A stretch of 30,525 bases of DNA from Welwitschia mirabilis (GCA_051453625.1 JBOZIK010000001.1:68782519-68813043); one strand, 5' to 3'; positions 1-11,030 are shown, counted from the stretch's first letter. Notes: generated by a model from the sequence alone, not told the origin. Numbers and translations are program-made.

Positions 1-588
1 ACTTGGTCATGTGAAATGATACTCATCCCACATAAAAAAAAAAGGAAGAAGAATAGAAAAAAAAGAAGAGAGAAGAAGAAAGAAGTAAAGAAAGGACAAT
101 ATAACTACCATTCTCTTTCATGTTATATCCTTACATACATGGTAATCATGATGTCCTCCCACAAGTGCACTGGGGCAAATTTTCCTGAGAGGGGCCTTTA
201 GCAGTACGATATGGTAGCTGTGGGAACTCCATTATGGGGTCAGTCAGTTGTGTTATATGGGTCCTTACTCCTCTAACAGTGGTTGAACTCCCCTCATCAT
301 AAATCACTTTTCTTTATTCAATTATTTCTACTACTTTCACATGATTACTCTACTTTATGGATTTTAGTGTTTGTTTTGATATGGTAGCTTTTAAGTCCTT
401 GTATTTTAATAGCTTTTTATTTTATCATTCATTGTTTGATAACATTATCATAATTGACATCATCATAATCATTGCCTACTTAAGTGGAACTATATGAATT
501 TATACATTATGTTATGCATTATTAATCAAGTGGTTTTATGATTGTTATTATAGGAATTTGTTAGGATAACATTTAGGGTAATAAAGCA
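1..588. other. Unassigned AT-rich sequence with polypurine tract
   Basis: No gene is recognised. Positions 34-96 form a stretch of about 63 bases that is almost purely A and G, with only two T, ending just before ACAATATAAC. It could be a polypurine tract of a retroelement or simple low-complexity sequence; no LTR start follows it directly. A 61-codon frame crossing the tract from 16 is Lys/Arg-rich only because of the purine bias and is not a credible gene. The rest of the interval, up to the first gap, shows nothing I can name. Confidence 0.5.
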
Positions 589-745
589 NNNNNNNNNNNN
601 NNNNNNNNNNNNNNNNNNNNNNNNNNNNNNNNNNNNNNNNNNNNNNNNNNNNNNNNNNNNNNNNNNNNNNNNNNNNNNNNNNNNNNNNNNNNNNNNNNNN
701 NNNNNNNNNNNNNNNNNNNNNNNNNNNNNNNNNNNNNNNNNNNNN
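589..745. other. Assembly gap (157 N)
   Basis: Run of 157 N. The odd length suggests a size estimated from read pairs. The flanks do not resemble each other. Confidence 0.95.
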
Positions 746-1025
746 CTTTTTAATAGGTTTCCTTGACCCACTAAGGTCCATCTTTCCCTACATTTAGGCA
801 TATTTGAGGCATCTTTAAGTAATTTTTGTTTTTCCTTGGTGTATTTTTCCTCTACGATTATTTCTTATTTCTCCATCATGCATTCACCTTTTAGGCTCTT
901 TATTCATTTTTTTCCTCAAGTTGCTCTCTCCTTTCAATTGCATTGCTATATTTTTTGATTTTCTAAGTTTTTTAGGTTTCAACCTCCTCTCCATACTAGC
1001 TAATTTAGATTTAGTCATTCTCATC
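746..1025. other. Unassigned pyrimidine-rich segment between gaps
   Basis: The plus strand is T/C-rich. Read on the minus strand it gives a Lys/Arg-rich open stretch without recognisable motifs. It could be a remnant of a basic retroelement protein, but nothing in it identifies a family. Confidence 0.3.
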
Positions 1026-1470
1026 NNNNNNNNNNNNNNNNNNNNNNNNNNNNNNNNNNNNNNNNNNNNNNNNNNNNNNNNNNNNNNNNNNNNNNNNNNN
1101 NNNNNNNNNNNNNNNNNNNNNNNNNNNNNNNNNNNNNNNNNNNNNNNNNNNNNNNNNNNNNNNNNNNNNNNNNNNNNNNNNNNNNNNNNNNNNNNNNNNN
1201 NNNNNNNNNNNNNNNNNNNNNNNNNNNNNNNNNNNNNNNNNNNNNNNNNNNNNNNNNNNNNNNNNNNNNNNNNNNNNNNNNNNNNNNNNNNNNNNNNNNN
1301 NNNNNNNNNNNNNNNNNNNNNNNNNNNNNNNNNNNNNNNNNNNNNNNNNNNNNNNNNNNNNNNNNNNNNNNNNNNNNNNNNNNNNNNNNNNNNNNNNNNN
1401 NNNNNNNNNNNNNNNNNNNNNNNNNNNNNNNNNNNNNNNNNNNNNNNNNNNNNNNNNNNNNNNNNNNNNN
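1026..1470. other. Assembly gap (445 N)
   Basis: Run of 445 N. The flanks are unrelated to each other, so the missing content cannot be guessed. Confidence 0.95.
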
Positions 1471-2342
1471 AGGGGTTAGGATACCTTTCTGGGTATTAAT
1501 ATTTTATGATTGAAACATAATTTTTTCTAATTCTGATATTTCATGATCTAAACTTTGGATGAGTTATTTTATCTGAGTTCTTCATGCAATTTGAAATAAA
1601 ATTTTTTAGAGCATTCATGCACTTTATCATACAAGATCTAGCAGTACTTGCACATGTTTTCTATAGCCATACCTTTTTGATCATCTAAAGTATGCATAGA
1701 AACTACTCAAGCTATCATGATGATTCATTATTTTTGTTCTATATTATGCATACACAGTTTTATTTTAAGGAGCCATCAAGTTTTACTTTATGATTTTTAT
1801 GTGTATTGCATTCATTCTACAGTGACATGCTTAAGTAGGGGGCTTAAGAAATTTTTCAGTATTTGTATTAATAACCTATTAATGGTATCATTTTCTATGG
1901 ACTCAATTTACATTTTGCAGGAATTATTTTAAAATAAATTGGCTCACAATCTAGTTAATCACTTACTTCATTAGGGACTGATAAGGCTAAGTAGGATGCT
2001 ATGTTGTGATGCTAATTTGTGGGAATTTAATGGTGTATTTGGAGTATTCTTGCAGGACATTCATATAGGCTTTGATATAATACTAATAAGTATGAATATA
2101 ATATAGGATGATCAGAAAAACATGTGATATCTGGCATTTTTGGAAAATTCTCAGGCTTACTCTAATACTACAAAATTAGAAGAAGGATTATAAAAGGCAA
2201 AGACTGATTCACCTTGAAGAAAAAAATAAAAGAAAACCATCATTCCAACATTTTTCCCCACAACATTCAAGATGACTAGACTACTGATATGGATAGAATC
2301 CTGTGGTGCTAATAGCAGCACATGGGGCACATGTTAATGGGG
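1471..2342. other. Unassigned AT-rich sequence
   Basis: No gene, RNA or domain is recognised on either strand. A 71-codon plus-strand frame at 1717-1932 has no family resemblance and lies in AT-rich decayed sequence. The interval may belong to the LTR that I place around 2343-3160, but I cannot set its left edge. Confidence 0.35.
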
Positions 2343-2385
2343 CATCATCCATATAGTCTTTTAGATGATAGACAGGATGATGATA
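2343..2385. repeat. CATC/GATG hairpin motif, copy 1
   Basis: About 43 bases start with CATCATCCATATAG and end with GGATGATGATA, with TTAGATGATAG in the middle. The CATC block at the left and the GATGAT blocks at the right are inverted relative to each other, so the strand can fold into an imperfect hairpin. Similar copies lie at 9042, 9293, 9378, 14671 and 14780. It sits about 0.95 kb beyond the integrase end of gypsy element 1, where its 3' LTR should be. Confidence 0.55.
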
Positions 2386-3160
2386 ACAGGACTATGCATA
2401 GGCAACCTATGAGACTGATGACAGTACATGGTACACTACCCAAGCCATTAAGGTAGCGTCGTCCCCTTTATCATGTGGACAAAATACAAGATGACAATTG
2501 TTTTTACATTGCAGCAACAAATTCTATTATAAATGGGTTCAAACAACCCATGTGTGTTGTTACGGTTTCTGTTTCTCACCTTTAGGATTTGCCTCCAAAT
2601 CCTTCTTTTAAAAATCTATAAATACCCTTCTCCTCCTTCATTTCCTAGTTATCTTTTGTACCCAAGACTTGTGACAGAAGCTTGAAGGGTGAGAGATCCA
2701 TCCCATGCTGCAAAAAGAAGTCTCCTTGATGTCAGGCTATGTCTCTCTCATTGAGGTGCTGTTATTATAATATTGTAAGTGGATGTTATTTTGATTTCAT
2801 TATATTAACACAATTTCTTCTTTTATCTCATTATTGTGCATCTCCCTTATGATTTAAGTTGATCTTAGCTAGTGAAAAGCTTTGGTTTATTTAAATCTTA
2901 AGGGCAACCTTTGTTAAGGTTGACCTTGTTTAATAGAATAGATTTGCATTGTTTTTCCATATTACTTTTCATTTCTTACTTGGATAGATCTCATAGTTTA
3001 TATTGATTAAGAACTAGTGAATACTCTTCTTCTTTGATATAAGTTATAGAGAAGTAGTCTTTGTGTAAGAAAGACTAAGATCTAAGTAGGAGCTATTTTT
3101 ATTTCTATTCCTATTCTATTTTCATTACATTTGTATTCCATTCTCATTCACTTGCATTTC
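2386..3160 (+). repeat. Probable LTR-like segment with plus-strand TATA box
   Basis: This non-coding interval lies between the hairpin motif and the integrase end of gypsy element 1. It holds a short inverted repeat (ATGGGTT at 2533-2539, AACCCAT at 2545-2551) and a good TATA box downstream of it. It could be an LTR or a solo LTR on the plus strand. I see no clear TG/CA ends or target duplication, and the TATA orientation is opposite to the neighbouring minus-strand element, so ownership is uncertain. Confidence 0.35.
2615..2625 (+). promoter_or_regulatory. TATA-box-like promoter element
   Basis: TCTATAAATAC matches the plant TATA consensus well and is followed by a pyrimidine-rich stretch (CCCTTCTCCTCC), as around plant and LTR start sites. 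No reading frame follows, so if active it would be an LTR promoter. Confidence 0.4.
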
Positions 3161-3289
3161 TATGAAAACTTAATAAATCAATACATAAGTTAAGTTTAAA
3201 AGATGATCAAGTAACATTATAACATTTACCAAGGAGATAAGCTAAGAAAGAATTCAGATAATATGATACGATGAAAGTCCTCCTCATTA

Positions 3290-3480
3290 AGGGAAACCTT
3301 CAAAATAATTGATTCCACCATATTCAAGGTTACATTAAAAGATTTTTCATATATTTTCAACCTTTCTCCATTAACTTTCTAAATCTCTTTAGTTTCTAGG
3401 TCAGAAATCTTAACAGAGCCATTAGAATATACCTTCTCTATAAGATAAGGACCTAACTATATAGAGATCAACTTATTATG
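3290..3480 (-). pseudogene. Ty3/gypsy integrase C-terminal GPY/F module (element 1)
   Basis: On the minus strand this reads LGPYLIEKVYSNGSVKISDL followed by a stop and then KVNGERLKIY. This is the integrase C-terminal GPY/F module, a small beta-rich domain involved in target binding. The stop (TAG) falls where relatives have Trp before KVNG. The module is followed by a short tail and the end of the polyprotein. The matching segment of element 2 lies at about 15940-16110. Confidence 0.8.
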
Positions 3481-3699
3481 TAAAATATGTACTCTAGTAT
3501 TGTATAAAAGAATAAGTTGGCCAAGTTTTTAAACTTTTTATGAAGTGACTTTGTATCATGTTTGAACTTAGTTTGGGCTTGAAAAATAATTATAACACTA
3601 GTATGTTTTTCAATCTACATAATCAAGTTGGGGTAATCTATGTTTAAGCTTCTTATGAAGATCTATAAGATTAAGTTGATGATAATCATCATAAGTGCT

Positions 3700-4290
3700 A
3701 TAACACACATCAATAGATAAATCACAAAATTTTCTATATATAAGTTTATAAGGTGAAAAAATAAATCAAATTATGATAAGTAGTATGGTAAGCCTTAAAA
3801 ACATCGTTAAGCTTAGAAGATAAAAATTTCTTATTAATAGGGACAAGTTTTTATAGAATTTTTTGAATTTCTCTATTTGCATTTTTAGCTTGACTATTGG
3901 TTTGTGAATGATAAGCATAAGCTACTCTATGTTCTATTCCAATGAATCAAATAAGTTTATAAAAAAGTTGATTTATAAAATGAGTTTCTTAATCACTAAT
4001 GATAATCTTAAAAAAACTAAAATTTTGAAAAATATGAGTTTTAAGAAAAGTATAAGTAGTTTGGACATCATTCATAGAAGTAGGAATAGCTTTAATCCAT
4101 TTAGTAGCATAATCTATAGCCATTAAAATGTATTTCTTATTATTAGAATATGGGTAAATAGGGCCTATAAAATTAATTCCCCAATAATAAAAAGGTTCAC
4201 ATTTAAGAATTAGTTTAAAGAGCACTTCTTGAGAATGAATAAGGCTATCATAACATTAACAAGCTTCATACCTTCTAGTAAAATTAAAAA
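3700..4290 (-). pseudogene. Ty3/gypsy integrase core (element 1)
   Basis: Integrase inserts the cDNA into the host chromosome. An open stretch at 3989-4225 reads EPFYYWGINFIGP, then YILMAIDYATKWIKAIP, and ends in IIISD, the second catalytic Asp. Past a stop, the frame continues with the His-rich and QTNSQA-like region that holds the catalytic Glu area in the family. The first catalytic Asp of the DDE triad is Asn (codon 4172-4174, WGIN). The upstream zinc-finger part at 4230-4440 is very degraded; CYDSLIHSQEV is the last recognisable piece. Family membership is clear; activity is excluded. Confidence 0.87.
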
Positions 4291-4639
4291 AAATCCTGAA
4301 AAAGAGTAGACTAATAAAAACTAGAGAGAAAGACTTTCATAGCTATTTTCTATTTACTAAAATCACCTCCAAAAAACACGACCATGAAAAAAATAAAGTA
4401 TATCATATTTTTCCAATTTAAAAACACATTTCTGTGATAAAGATGTATCTCTATCTATAATCACCTATTCTATGGAGAAAGGATTTTATTTGATTATAAG
4501 TCCAATGTTATGGTGTTTTTATAGTAACAAGGTAATTAATAATATTAGCATACAAAAGGAGGAGGATGAGTAGAAGATATATCAAAAAATTATTCATTCA
4601 AAGAAGAATCATTAATCATAAGATCATAAATAGATGAAA

Positions 4640-5095
4640 AAAGGTGTACCAAATGATTAGCTACACTAGTATGCTTTCTTACTTTATCAATGATGGTCAA
4701 GTTGAATTCTTGCATGAGGAGGATCCATTTAATAAGTCTAGCACTAGAATATTTCTTGGTTATGAGATATCAAATTTCTATATGGTTAGTATAAAAATTT
4801 ATATAAAAGCCTAAAAGATAATATCTAAGCATATCAAGGAAAAAATAATTGCTAATATTTCTTTTTTTTTTTGTAGTAGTATAATTTTTTTGAGTTTTAG
4901 ATATATTTTTTTTATGATAATATATAACCTTAAAATCATTTTTATATTCTTGACCATACATCCCACCCATGGAAATATTACTAGCATCACATATTAACTG
5001 AAAATTTTTATTTTAATCAAGTCCCATTACAATAGAAGTGGAAGAGACTTTATCTTTAAGTATATTAAAATCAAGATGATAAGATTCATTCCAAT
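4640..5095 (-). pseudogene. Ty3/gypsy RNase H (element 1)
   Basis: RNase H removes the RNA strand during reverse transcription. The minus strand reads LICDASNISMGGMYGQ (first catalytic Asp in CDAS), then VIYYHKKNISKTQKNYTTTKK, LRYYLLGFYINFYTNH, a stop, and RLIKWILLMQEFNLTI. These match in order the RNase H-like module that follows RT in plant Ty3/gypsy elements. An open stretch covers 4770-4970. The Glu of the YTTTEKE-type motif is replaced by Lys. It lies between RT and integrase, as expected. Confidence 0.85.
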
Positions 5096-5099
5096 TAAA

Positions 5100-5860
5100 T
5101 TTAGCTTCTTTTTCAACTAAGGAGTGAAGGGGTTTAAAATTTTTACATAATCTTGAATAAACTGATGATAAAAACCATAATAACTAAGGAAGGATTAAAC
5201 TTATTTTACATTGATTAGAGGAGTTAGGTTTTTAATTATACTAACTTTTTCAAGGTTCATCCTAATTTCTTTATCAAAAATATGATAACCTAAGATAATT
5301 TCACTACCAAATAAAAGAAACTTTTCTCCCAACACAAATGTAGATCACTAGTAATGCATCTATTAAGGACATTCTTTAATCTTTCTAAGATTTGTTCAAA
5401 GCACTCACCATAGATTAAGAAGTTATCCATAAAAATTTTTATTAAATTTTCTAACATATAAAAAAAAGTCCCATCATTACACGTTGAAAAGTACCAGTAG
5501 CATTATAAAGTCCAAAAGACATGCATCTAAAAGAAAAATTTCTAAAAAGTAAAGTAAACATAGTTTAGCATGATTGTCAGTAGTAATATAAACCTAATTA
5601 TAAGCACTATACCTATCAATAAAATAATAAAAAAGCATGTCTTTGTATTTTATTAAGTATCTGAATGAGAAAAGGTAAAGGATAATGGTATTTATTAGTT
5701 ACCTCATTTAATTTTTTAAAATAGATACACATCATCCATTTTCTATCTTTATTAGGTACTACCATAAAAGGAATAACTCATTTACTATCATCTATAGCAT
5801 AAATAATGCCAAAATCCATTATTTTAATGATTTCATCTTTTATAACTTGTTTAAGGGCTA
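5100..5860 (-). pseudogene. Ty3/gypsy reverse transcriptase (element 1)
   Basis: Minus-strand remnants of RT in the expected order: a segment around 5700-5830 equivalent to the VVPKK/CIDYRKLN region with PLPF downstream, RCMSFGLYNATGTFQRVMM at about 5470-5530 (family MPFGLCNAPATFQR block), and the catalytic loop FMDN at 5422-5433 within ENLIKIFMDNFLIYG. In the family the loop is (Y/F)MDD, so the second Asp is Asn. The segment after it (QILERLKNVLNRCI) matches the palm-to-thumb region. Several stops and frame changes separate these blocks. Confidence 0.85.
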
Positions 5861-6519
5861 GATTTAATCTACATCAGGTTTGCCTAATAAGTTTTTCATT
5901 ATCCTTAAGGTATATTTTATATTAAACAATAGTGGTAGGAATAGATGTTAAATCTTTATGTGATTAAGCAAATGCATTAATATTAGAATTCATAAGTAAG
6001 ATTAAGATCTCTTATTGTTGAGGGGGAAGACTTTTTATTTATTACTAAAGGTTTGATTTGATCATTACACAAAAAGATATATCTCTGTCCACTAGGTAGA
6101 GGTTTTATATTTAAATTTATATTTTTATTTTCTATTAAATTCTCATTAAAATTGATTTTCATCTCAGACTATCATCTAGACGGCAATAGTAGACAACCAC
6201 ATTCAAAATAAGAAATCTCAGTTTTACTCAAATCTTGGACTTTTTCATAGTTTAACAGTTTTAATTTTTCTTCTCTCTTGATTAAAATAGTTAGTTTCTA
6301 AATGTTTAAAATAAAGTTGATTATCATTGAAAACTTTTAAATTGTCTACTTTAAGTCGATCATCAAACAAAGCTGGATCATGAAGCATTAACCATCATTC
6401 TTCAAGTGGATGATGTTATAGAAATAAACTAGGTTTAATATCTTTTTTAATACTCAATTAATCACCTAAATCCTTTTCAGTAGCATCAAATACTCCTATT
6501 ATAAACTTCTAATTCCCTA
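5861..6519 (-). other. Degraded protease-RT spacer of element 1
   Basis: Between protease and RT the minus strand has many stops and only vague similarity to a polyprotein linker. An internal stretch at 6165-6190 reads CTATCATCTAGACGGC, reminiscent of half the hairpin motif, but not a full copy. No separate gene is seen. Confidence 0.5.
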
Positions 6520-6900
6520 AATGACATTCCATCATTCTAGTTCTGATATCAATAATATAATGGACTATTTTATAAAAAGCTTTACCTAGAAGTAGTGGAT
6601 AACCATCGTTATGTTTAAATTCAATCATAACCACATTTATAGAATAGAAAGATTCTTTTATTTGAATCACTAAGTTTTTAATCATGCATAAAGATTTATT
6701 TACTGATATATGTGCTAATTCTAAGATAATCCTTATAGGCTCAATTCTACTTTTCCATCCAAGTCATTGACAAATGTATAAAGGCATAATATTAACGCTT
6801 GCTCCTATATCAATCAAGGCTTTCTTTATTTTTCTATTCTTTTCTAAGATAACATTAATAGTTGCTATTCTTAGATCCTTAACTTATGAACATTTTTATA
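6520..6900 (-). pseudogene. Ty3/gypsy aspartic protease (element 1)
   Basis: The protease cleaves the Gag-Pol polyprotein. The minus strand reads KALIDIGASVNIMPLYICQ, whose DIG (Asp codon 6809-6811) is the D(S/T/L)G-type catalytic loop preserved in form; downstream YPLLLGKAFYKI fits the second conserved block (family LILGRPFL). In this lineage the loop is usually DLGAS, so the active-site Asp is intact here, one of few surviving catalytic residues in the window. Surrounding frames contain stops. Confidence 0.82.
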
Positions 6901-7045
6901 AGACTAAGTTCATTATGGATTGGGCTAGAAAGACTTTACTAGGTGTAGATCATTTTTATTTTCTCGTAATCAGATCTTCCCAGAAGTTAGAATATTTAGG
7001 ATTTTCTTGCAAAACTTTCCAAAATAGTAGATTTATGCTCACATT

Positions 7046-7320
7046 TTATATTAATGCTTTAAGATGTTTATTAAATATAGGATTATTATTTGATCTATCA
7101 AGACAAGGAGTAGCAGGTCTCTTTCCTTTTTCTTGAGAAGAATTTTTCTTTTTATCATTTAAAGGAGAAGGGAAAGAATGATTTTCTAAAATTTCGATAT
7201 CCTCTTCTTCTTTATCATTTTTATCATTTTGAGATGTTGAAGACTCTTTAGTAGGATGCATTATATTATTTCCACTTCTTGTCATAACCCTGCAATCTTT
7301 CTTAACTTCATTAGGGTTTG
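7046..7320 (-). pseudogene. Charged gag-pol linker of element 1
   Basis: An open stretch of 79 codons (7285 to 7046) starts VMTRSGNN, runs through an acidic NDKEEEDIE block and a Lys-rich block (DKKKNSSQEKGKR), then NKHLKALI. Plant Tat/Athila polyproteins commonly have a (T/L)RSG motif followed by a charged, low-complexity linker between the gag zinc region and the protease. The position and motif fit; no enzymatic role is implied. Confidence 0.7.
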
Positions 7321-7639
7321 GTAAAGATTATGTTGCAAGTGACTCTTATAGTCTTTGATTAACAAGTATAGTTTGTATAGAACATTAACAAGATTTCTAA
7401 TATTGGAATTTGTTTTCTCTTAGGATTTTCTTAACTCATCAATGAAATTCCTAGGTGAATCATTTTGGTTTTTTGTAAGTTTGATATTCTTACTTAACAA
7501 CTAGAGCTATTTTATTAAAAGTTTACATTCTTAAATCTATTTCTAAATCATTGGAACTTAGGATGATTTGCTTAAAAGTTCTTAAGTTTTCTCTCAAAAG
7601 ATTAAAAAGTTAGTTGTTCATTCATCCTAGGTTGAAAAT

Positions 7640-8708
7640 TATTTTGATTTTGGTTCTAATTTTGATTTTAATTTTGGTTTCTAAAGTTTAAAGATCTTTG
7701 ATTAAATGCACACACTTCTTCATAAATCTTTTCTTTATAGGTTGATAGCAAAAGATAATCTTTCATCACATGGTAGTTATCTTTGCATAAATCACAAGTT
7801 GGAACTATAATCATATTCCTTTTTGTTATCACCTTTGTATCTAATATTATTTGTGTATATTTCTCTAATGTTGTAGTAAAATCCTTAATAACATTACTTG
7901 GTTCTTTCTCTATTTTTACTTCCTCCTTATCTTATTTAACCTCTTTAAGGTATTTTATAATTTGGCCTACTATACAATTTCTTTAGATAAGGGTTTAGGT
8001 CATATCCAACTTACTTCTACTAACTCTTCTAATACTTTTCATGCATTTTCTAATGTGAGATTCATTAAATTTAATCTACATGAAAAATCAACAAGTTGCT
8101 TTGTTTGACATTAAGTTCACTATAAAATTAATATACAAATTCATTCTGAGAAAATTCATATATAGGATTAGAATGCAAAGCTATAAAAAATCATTTATAG
8201 ATGGAGGCATAATATTCGTTAGATTATTTTTTGAAGTTAGTTACTTCTTTATTTCTTTTTCTTATAGTTGTTTCACTCATAAATGTCTTTATAAAAGCTT
8301 CTTAAACTTGATTCCATGTTTTTTAATTTTCATGAGAAATTGTTTTCAACTATAGTTTATCCTTTATTTTTAAGATAATGGAACAAATTACCATATAAGT
8401 ATGATTACTAATTCTTTTGTTATCATTTCTAAAAGTATGTACTAATTATTCGATGTTATCAATATGTTGTAAAACTCTTTGTAGTTTTCTCCATTAAAAA
8501 TTGGATAACTGTTTAAATTTCTTAGTTCTAAATAATCACTAGGAGGTAAGTCAAAAGGGGTTTGGATTTTACATTTATTATTTACTATAAGTTCTCTAAG
8601 GATAACATTAATGTTAAGATTTATGGGCATAGTCATAGTAGTTATAATAACAATAAGGGGATTAGATGAAGTAACCTGCTTTTTTTTTTTTTGTGATGAA
8701 CTTGACAT
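7640..8708 (-). pseudogene. Ty3/gypsy gag (element 1)
   Basis: Gag forms the virus-like particle. The likely start is the ATG at 8706-8708 (MSSSSQKKKK), giving 88 open codons to 8442 with LPPSDYLELRNLNSYPIFNG. Past this, stops interrupt a region (8000-8400) that still shows the gag pattern of a TWNQV / EAFIKTF block followed by FYSELNVKQSNLL, equivalent to the FYNGL-type motif of the retrotransposon gag domain. Asn/Gln-rich repeats (NQNQNQN) lie at about 7640-7680. No intact CCHC knuckle could be read. Confidence 0.65.
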
Positions 8709-9041
8709 AATTATAAAATAATTTTCTTCTAATTATCTTCTAAACCATATTTTAAATCTTTTTTTTCAAAATCAAATTCTAAAATAATAAATGTAGTAAT
8801 TTCTTCTTGTCTCACACCCTATACATAAGTTTTCAACAAACTCCCACCCACTCAAGTAAACAACTTTACAAGATGGGGTTGTACATAGTTATACGATGGT
8901 GCCTCAATATGAGAAAGGGAGGTCATAGTTGATCAAATCTTCTTGGATGTTTTCTTTAATGTACTACTACTCTCTCTGATATTTTTTATTCTTATTAGAA
9001 TTTACCATGTTCTAGCATGCTTAATTTTATGTTTTAGTTCA
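8709..9041. other. Unassigned; probable 5' untranslated region/LTR of element 1
   Basis: The sequence lies upstream of the gag start of gypsy element 1 on the minus strand. No clean primer-binding site is readable. T-rich and otherwise without features that I can name. Confidence 0.35.
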
Positions 9042-9083
9042 CATCATTCATGTGGTCATCTGGATAATGTGTCTATATGATAG
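9042..9083. repeat. CATC/GATG hairpin motif, copy 2
   Basis: CATCATTCATGTGGTCATC, then TGGATAATGTG and a terminal ATGATAG. It aligns block by block with the copy at 14780-14820, including the CATCATTCAT start and GTCATCTGGAT core. Confidence 0.6.
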
Positions 9084-9104
9084 AACACATAAAAAACTTA
9101 AAAC

Positions 9105-9256
9105 AAGAAATACAAAAAATAGAATCATGANNNNNNNNNNNNNNNNNNNNNNNNNNNNNNNNNNNNNNNNNNNNNNNNNNNNNNNNNNNNNNNNNNNNNN
9201 NNNNNNNNNNNNNNNNNNNNNNNNNNNNNNAAGAAATACAAAAAATAGAATCATGA
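9105..9256. other. Gap of exactly 100 N with duplicated 26-bp flanks
   Basis: Bases 9105-9130, beginning AAGAAATACAAAAAATAG, are repeated exactly at 9231-9256 on the other side of the 100 N (9131-9230). A gap with identical ends usually means two contigs that overlap were not merged, so the true sequence may contain one copy and no gap. A real tandem duplication cannot be excluded. Confidence 0.85.
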
Positions 9257-9292
9257 AATAATAGACACTATAAAACACTAAAAATGGACTGT

Positions 9293-9320
9293 CATCCACA
9301 TGTATCATTTGGATGATAGA
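9293..9320. repeat. CATC/GATG hairpin motif, copy 3 (short)
   Basis: CATCCACATGTATCATTTGG followed by ATGATAGA: a shorter form of the motif with the same inverted CATCC...GGATG arrangement. Confidence 0.5.
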
Positions 9321-9377
9321 GGAAACAATGGAAAACCCCTAATTTTTTAAGAAAGTAAAAACTTAAGACACATAGAT

Positions 9378-9419
9378 CATCATCATCGTGCATTGTCTAG
9401 ATGACAAAGTGGATGATAG
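9378..9419. repeat. CATC/GATG hairpin motif, copy 4
   Basis: CATCATCATCGTGCATTG, then TCTAGATGACAAAG and TGGATGATAG. Third copy within 380 bp, next to the 5' end of gypsy element 1. Confidence 0.55.
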
Positions 9420-9526
9420 AGAATTTATTTTGGAATGTAAAATAAAAACTGGAGAAAGAAAAAACTACATTTCTACTATTAAAAGTTCAATGCTACTATA
9501 GAAAAAACTTAAACTAAAATCTAAGC

Positions 9527-9626
9527 NNNNNNNNNNNNNNNNNNNNNNNNNNNNNNNNNNNNNNNNNNNNNNNNNNNNNNNNNNNNNNNNNNNNNNNNNN
9601 NNNNNNNNNNNNNNNNNNNNNNNNNN
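9527..9626. other. Assembly gap (exactly 100 N)
   Basis: Run of exactly 100 N, the usual placeholder for an unknown size. Unlike the gap at 9131, the flanks are not duplicated. Confidence 0.95.
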
Positions 9627-10926
9627 AGACAGACTATTTTCAAACGAGGCTCTTGTACGAAATGAAAAAAGTGTGATGATTAGTATAAGTCTTAAAGAAA
9701 ATAAAGATAATAGAATGATAAATAAGGAAGAATAGAAATAAGAGATTCTTCATTAAAGAATTATGAGTTGTATTTGTAATGATTATTATGAATCATGATA
9801 CATCCTTTTATAGATATCAACTAAATGTCTAATAACCTCATAACAAACACACATATTATAACATAACTTGCAATGTGAAACTACCAATGCTAATATAACT
9901 TTAATGAAATGAATAATCATATAAAGACAAATACATGTTTAATTAAAAACATACAAATACTCAAATAAATCTAACATTTTAACTGATATAAAATAAAGAG
10001 AGACCTTAAATCTCAAAAAGAAAAATGTTAGCAAATATGAATTGTTAGTTAATAATAACACTATAATTGATTAATATTATAGATAATGCTTGGTAAGATC
10101 CTAACCCTCAATAATGAAGGTATATCTTGTTAGGTTACTTGATTCATAAAATGTGTAATGGATTCTTTGCTTATATGAATAGCCACATCACTCGAAAGTG
10201 TGACATCTATGTGTTCTAAGGCTAACTTTTTTCAAGTCATTCATATTGATTACTATCCAAGTTATCCTATAAAAGAGTTTTAAAAATATATTATTTTTAA
10301 TAACTTATAAACTCAACATGAGTTCATAAGTAAGATATTATAAATATCTGCATTAGGATGATAAACTAAGCATAACTAAGGGGCTAAACATATGAATTAT
10401 ATCTCATAACATACCTTTATTGAGTGGAAACCACTAAGGTTTTAAATTTTAAAGCATTGGTTCTAAAACCTTAATGTTCTTGTATTTCTAATAATCACTA
10501 ATACAACTTGAAGACTTATAAATTTGTTTTAATCAAAAAGATCCTAAACTAAAGATAGTCTTAAGGAAAAAGCAATGAGAGAAATCATTGCGATACCAAT
10601 TACCTAAATTTTTAGCTTTTCGCTAATTTATTTTATGTTAATTTTTTAAGTATGGTTACTTTTAAAGATTATGTCATATATTGAAAGCACCAAAAAATCC
10701 CTATTTATAATAATTAATAAGATTAAGAATTTGCATTAATTACAACCATAAATAAAGTTGCTTCTTTTACCTTTTAAAGGAGTAATCGCTAGGTGGAATA
10801 TTACACTATATAAAAAGCACTAGATGTAATTGTAGCTAGTAAGTTAAATGCATGCCCTAAAACTTCAAAGACTTATATTACTTTTTTCATTGATTAAATT
10901 ATAAGGGAAGGGAAAGGAAGTGAGGT
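9627..10926. other. Unassigned AT-rich sequence
   Basis: 1.3 kb with no recognisable protein on either strand, no tRNA and no clear LTR ends. It may hold the rest of the LTR of gypsy element 1 at its left. Confidence 0.4.
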
Positions 10927-11011
10927 TGTTATACCCTCAAAAGAGTTTATTAATTAAATAAATTTTAAAAGGATTAATAACATGCAAAATTTGACATTTA
11001 CCTCAAGTATA

Positions 11012-11030
11012 TTATGCTAATTTAGCATAA
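11012..11030. repeat. Perfect 19-bp palindrome
   Basis: TTATGCTAATTTAGCATAA: two 9-base arms around a single T. It lies near the start of the putative LTR, upstream of its tandem repeats. It could be a protein-binding site or chance in AT-rich DNA. Confidence 0.8.

Larger units (their letters stand above)
3163..8708 (-). mobile_element. Ty3/gypsy element 1 (Tat/Athila type), decayed
   Basis: A nearly complete minus-strand polyprotein in the order gag (8708 downward), acidic/basic linker, aspartic protease, reverse transcriptase, RNase H, integrase core and integrase C-terminus (about 3290). Integrase after RT/RNase H is diagnostic of Ty3/gypsy, and the protease, RT and integrase motifs resemble the Tat/Athila group. 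Every domain carries stops or frameshifts and several catalytic residues are replaced, so it is dead. Homology to element 2 begins at about 3163 (equivalent to 15818). The LTRs are not delimited: the repeated hairpin motifs at 2343 and 9042-9419 probably mark them. No env-like frame is seen. Confidence 0.85.

Noticed and set aside
526-801. Minus-strand frames across the first gap
   Set aside because: Open only because of N; no motif at either end.
921-1499. 192-codon plus-strand frame
   Set aside because: Most of it is the 445-N gap; the rest shows no family motif.
3908-4126. Plus-strand frame opposite the gypsy integrase
   Set aside because: It is the complement of a recognised integrase segment.
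6774-7136. 120-codon plus-strand frame
   Set aside because: Antisense of the protease and linker region of gypsy element 1.
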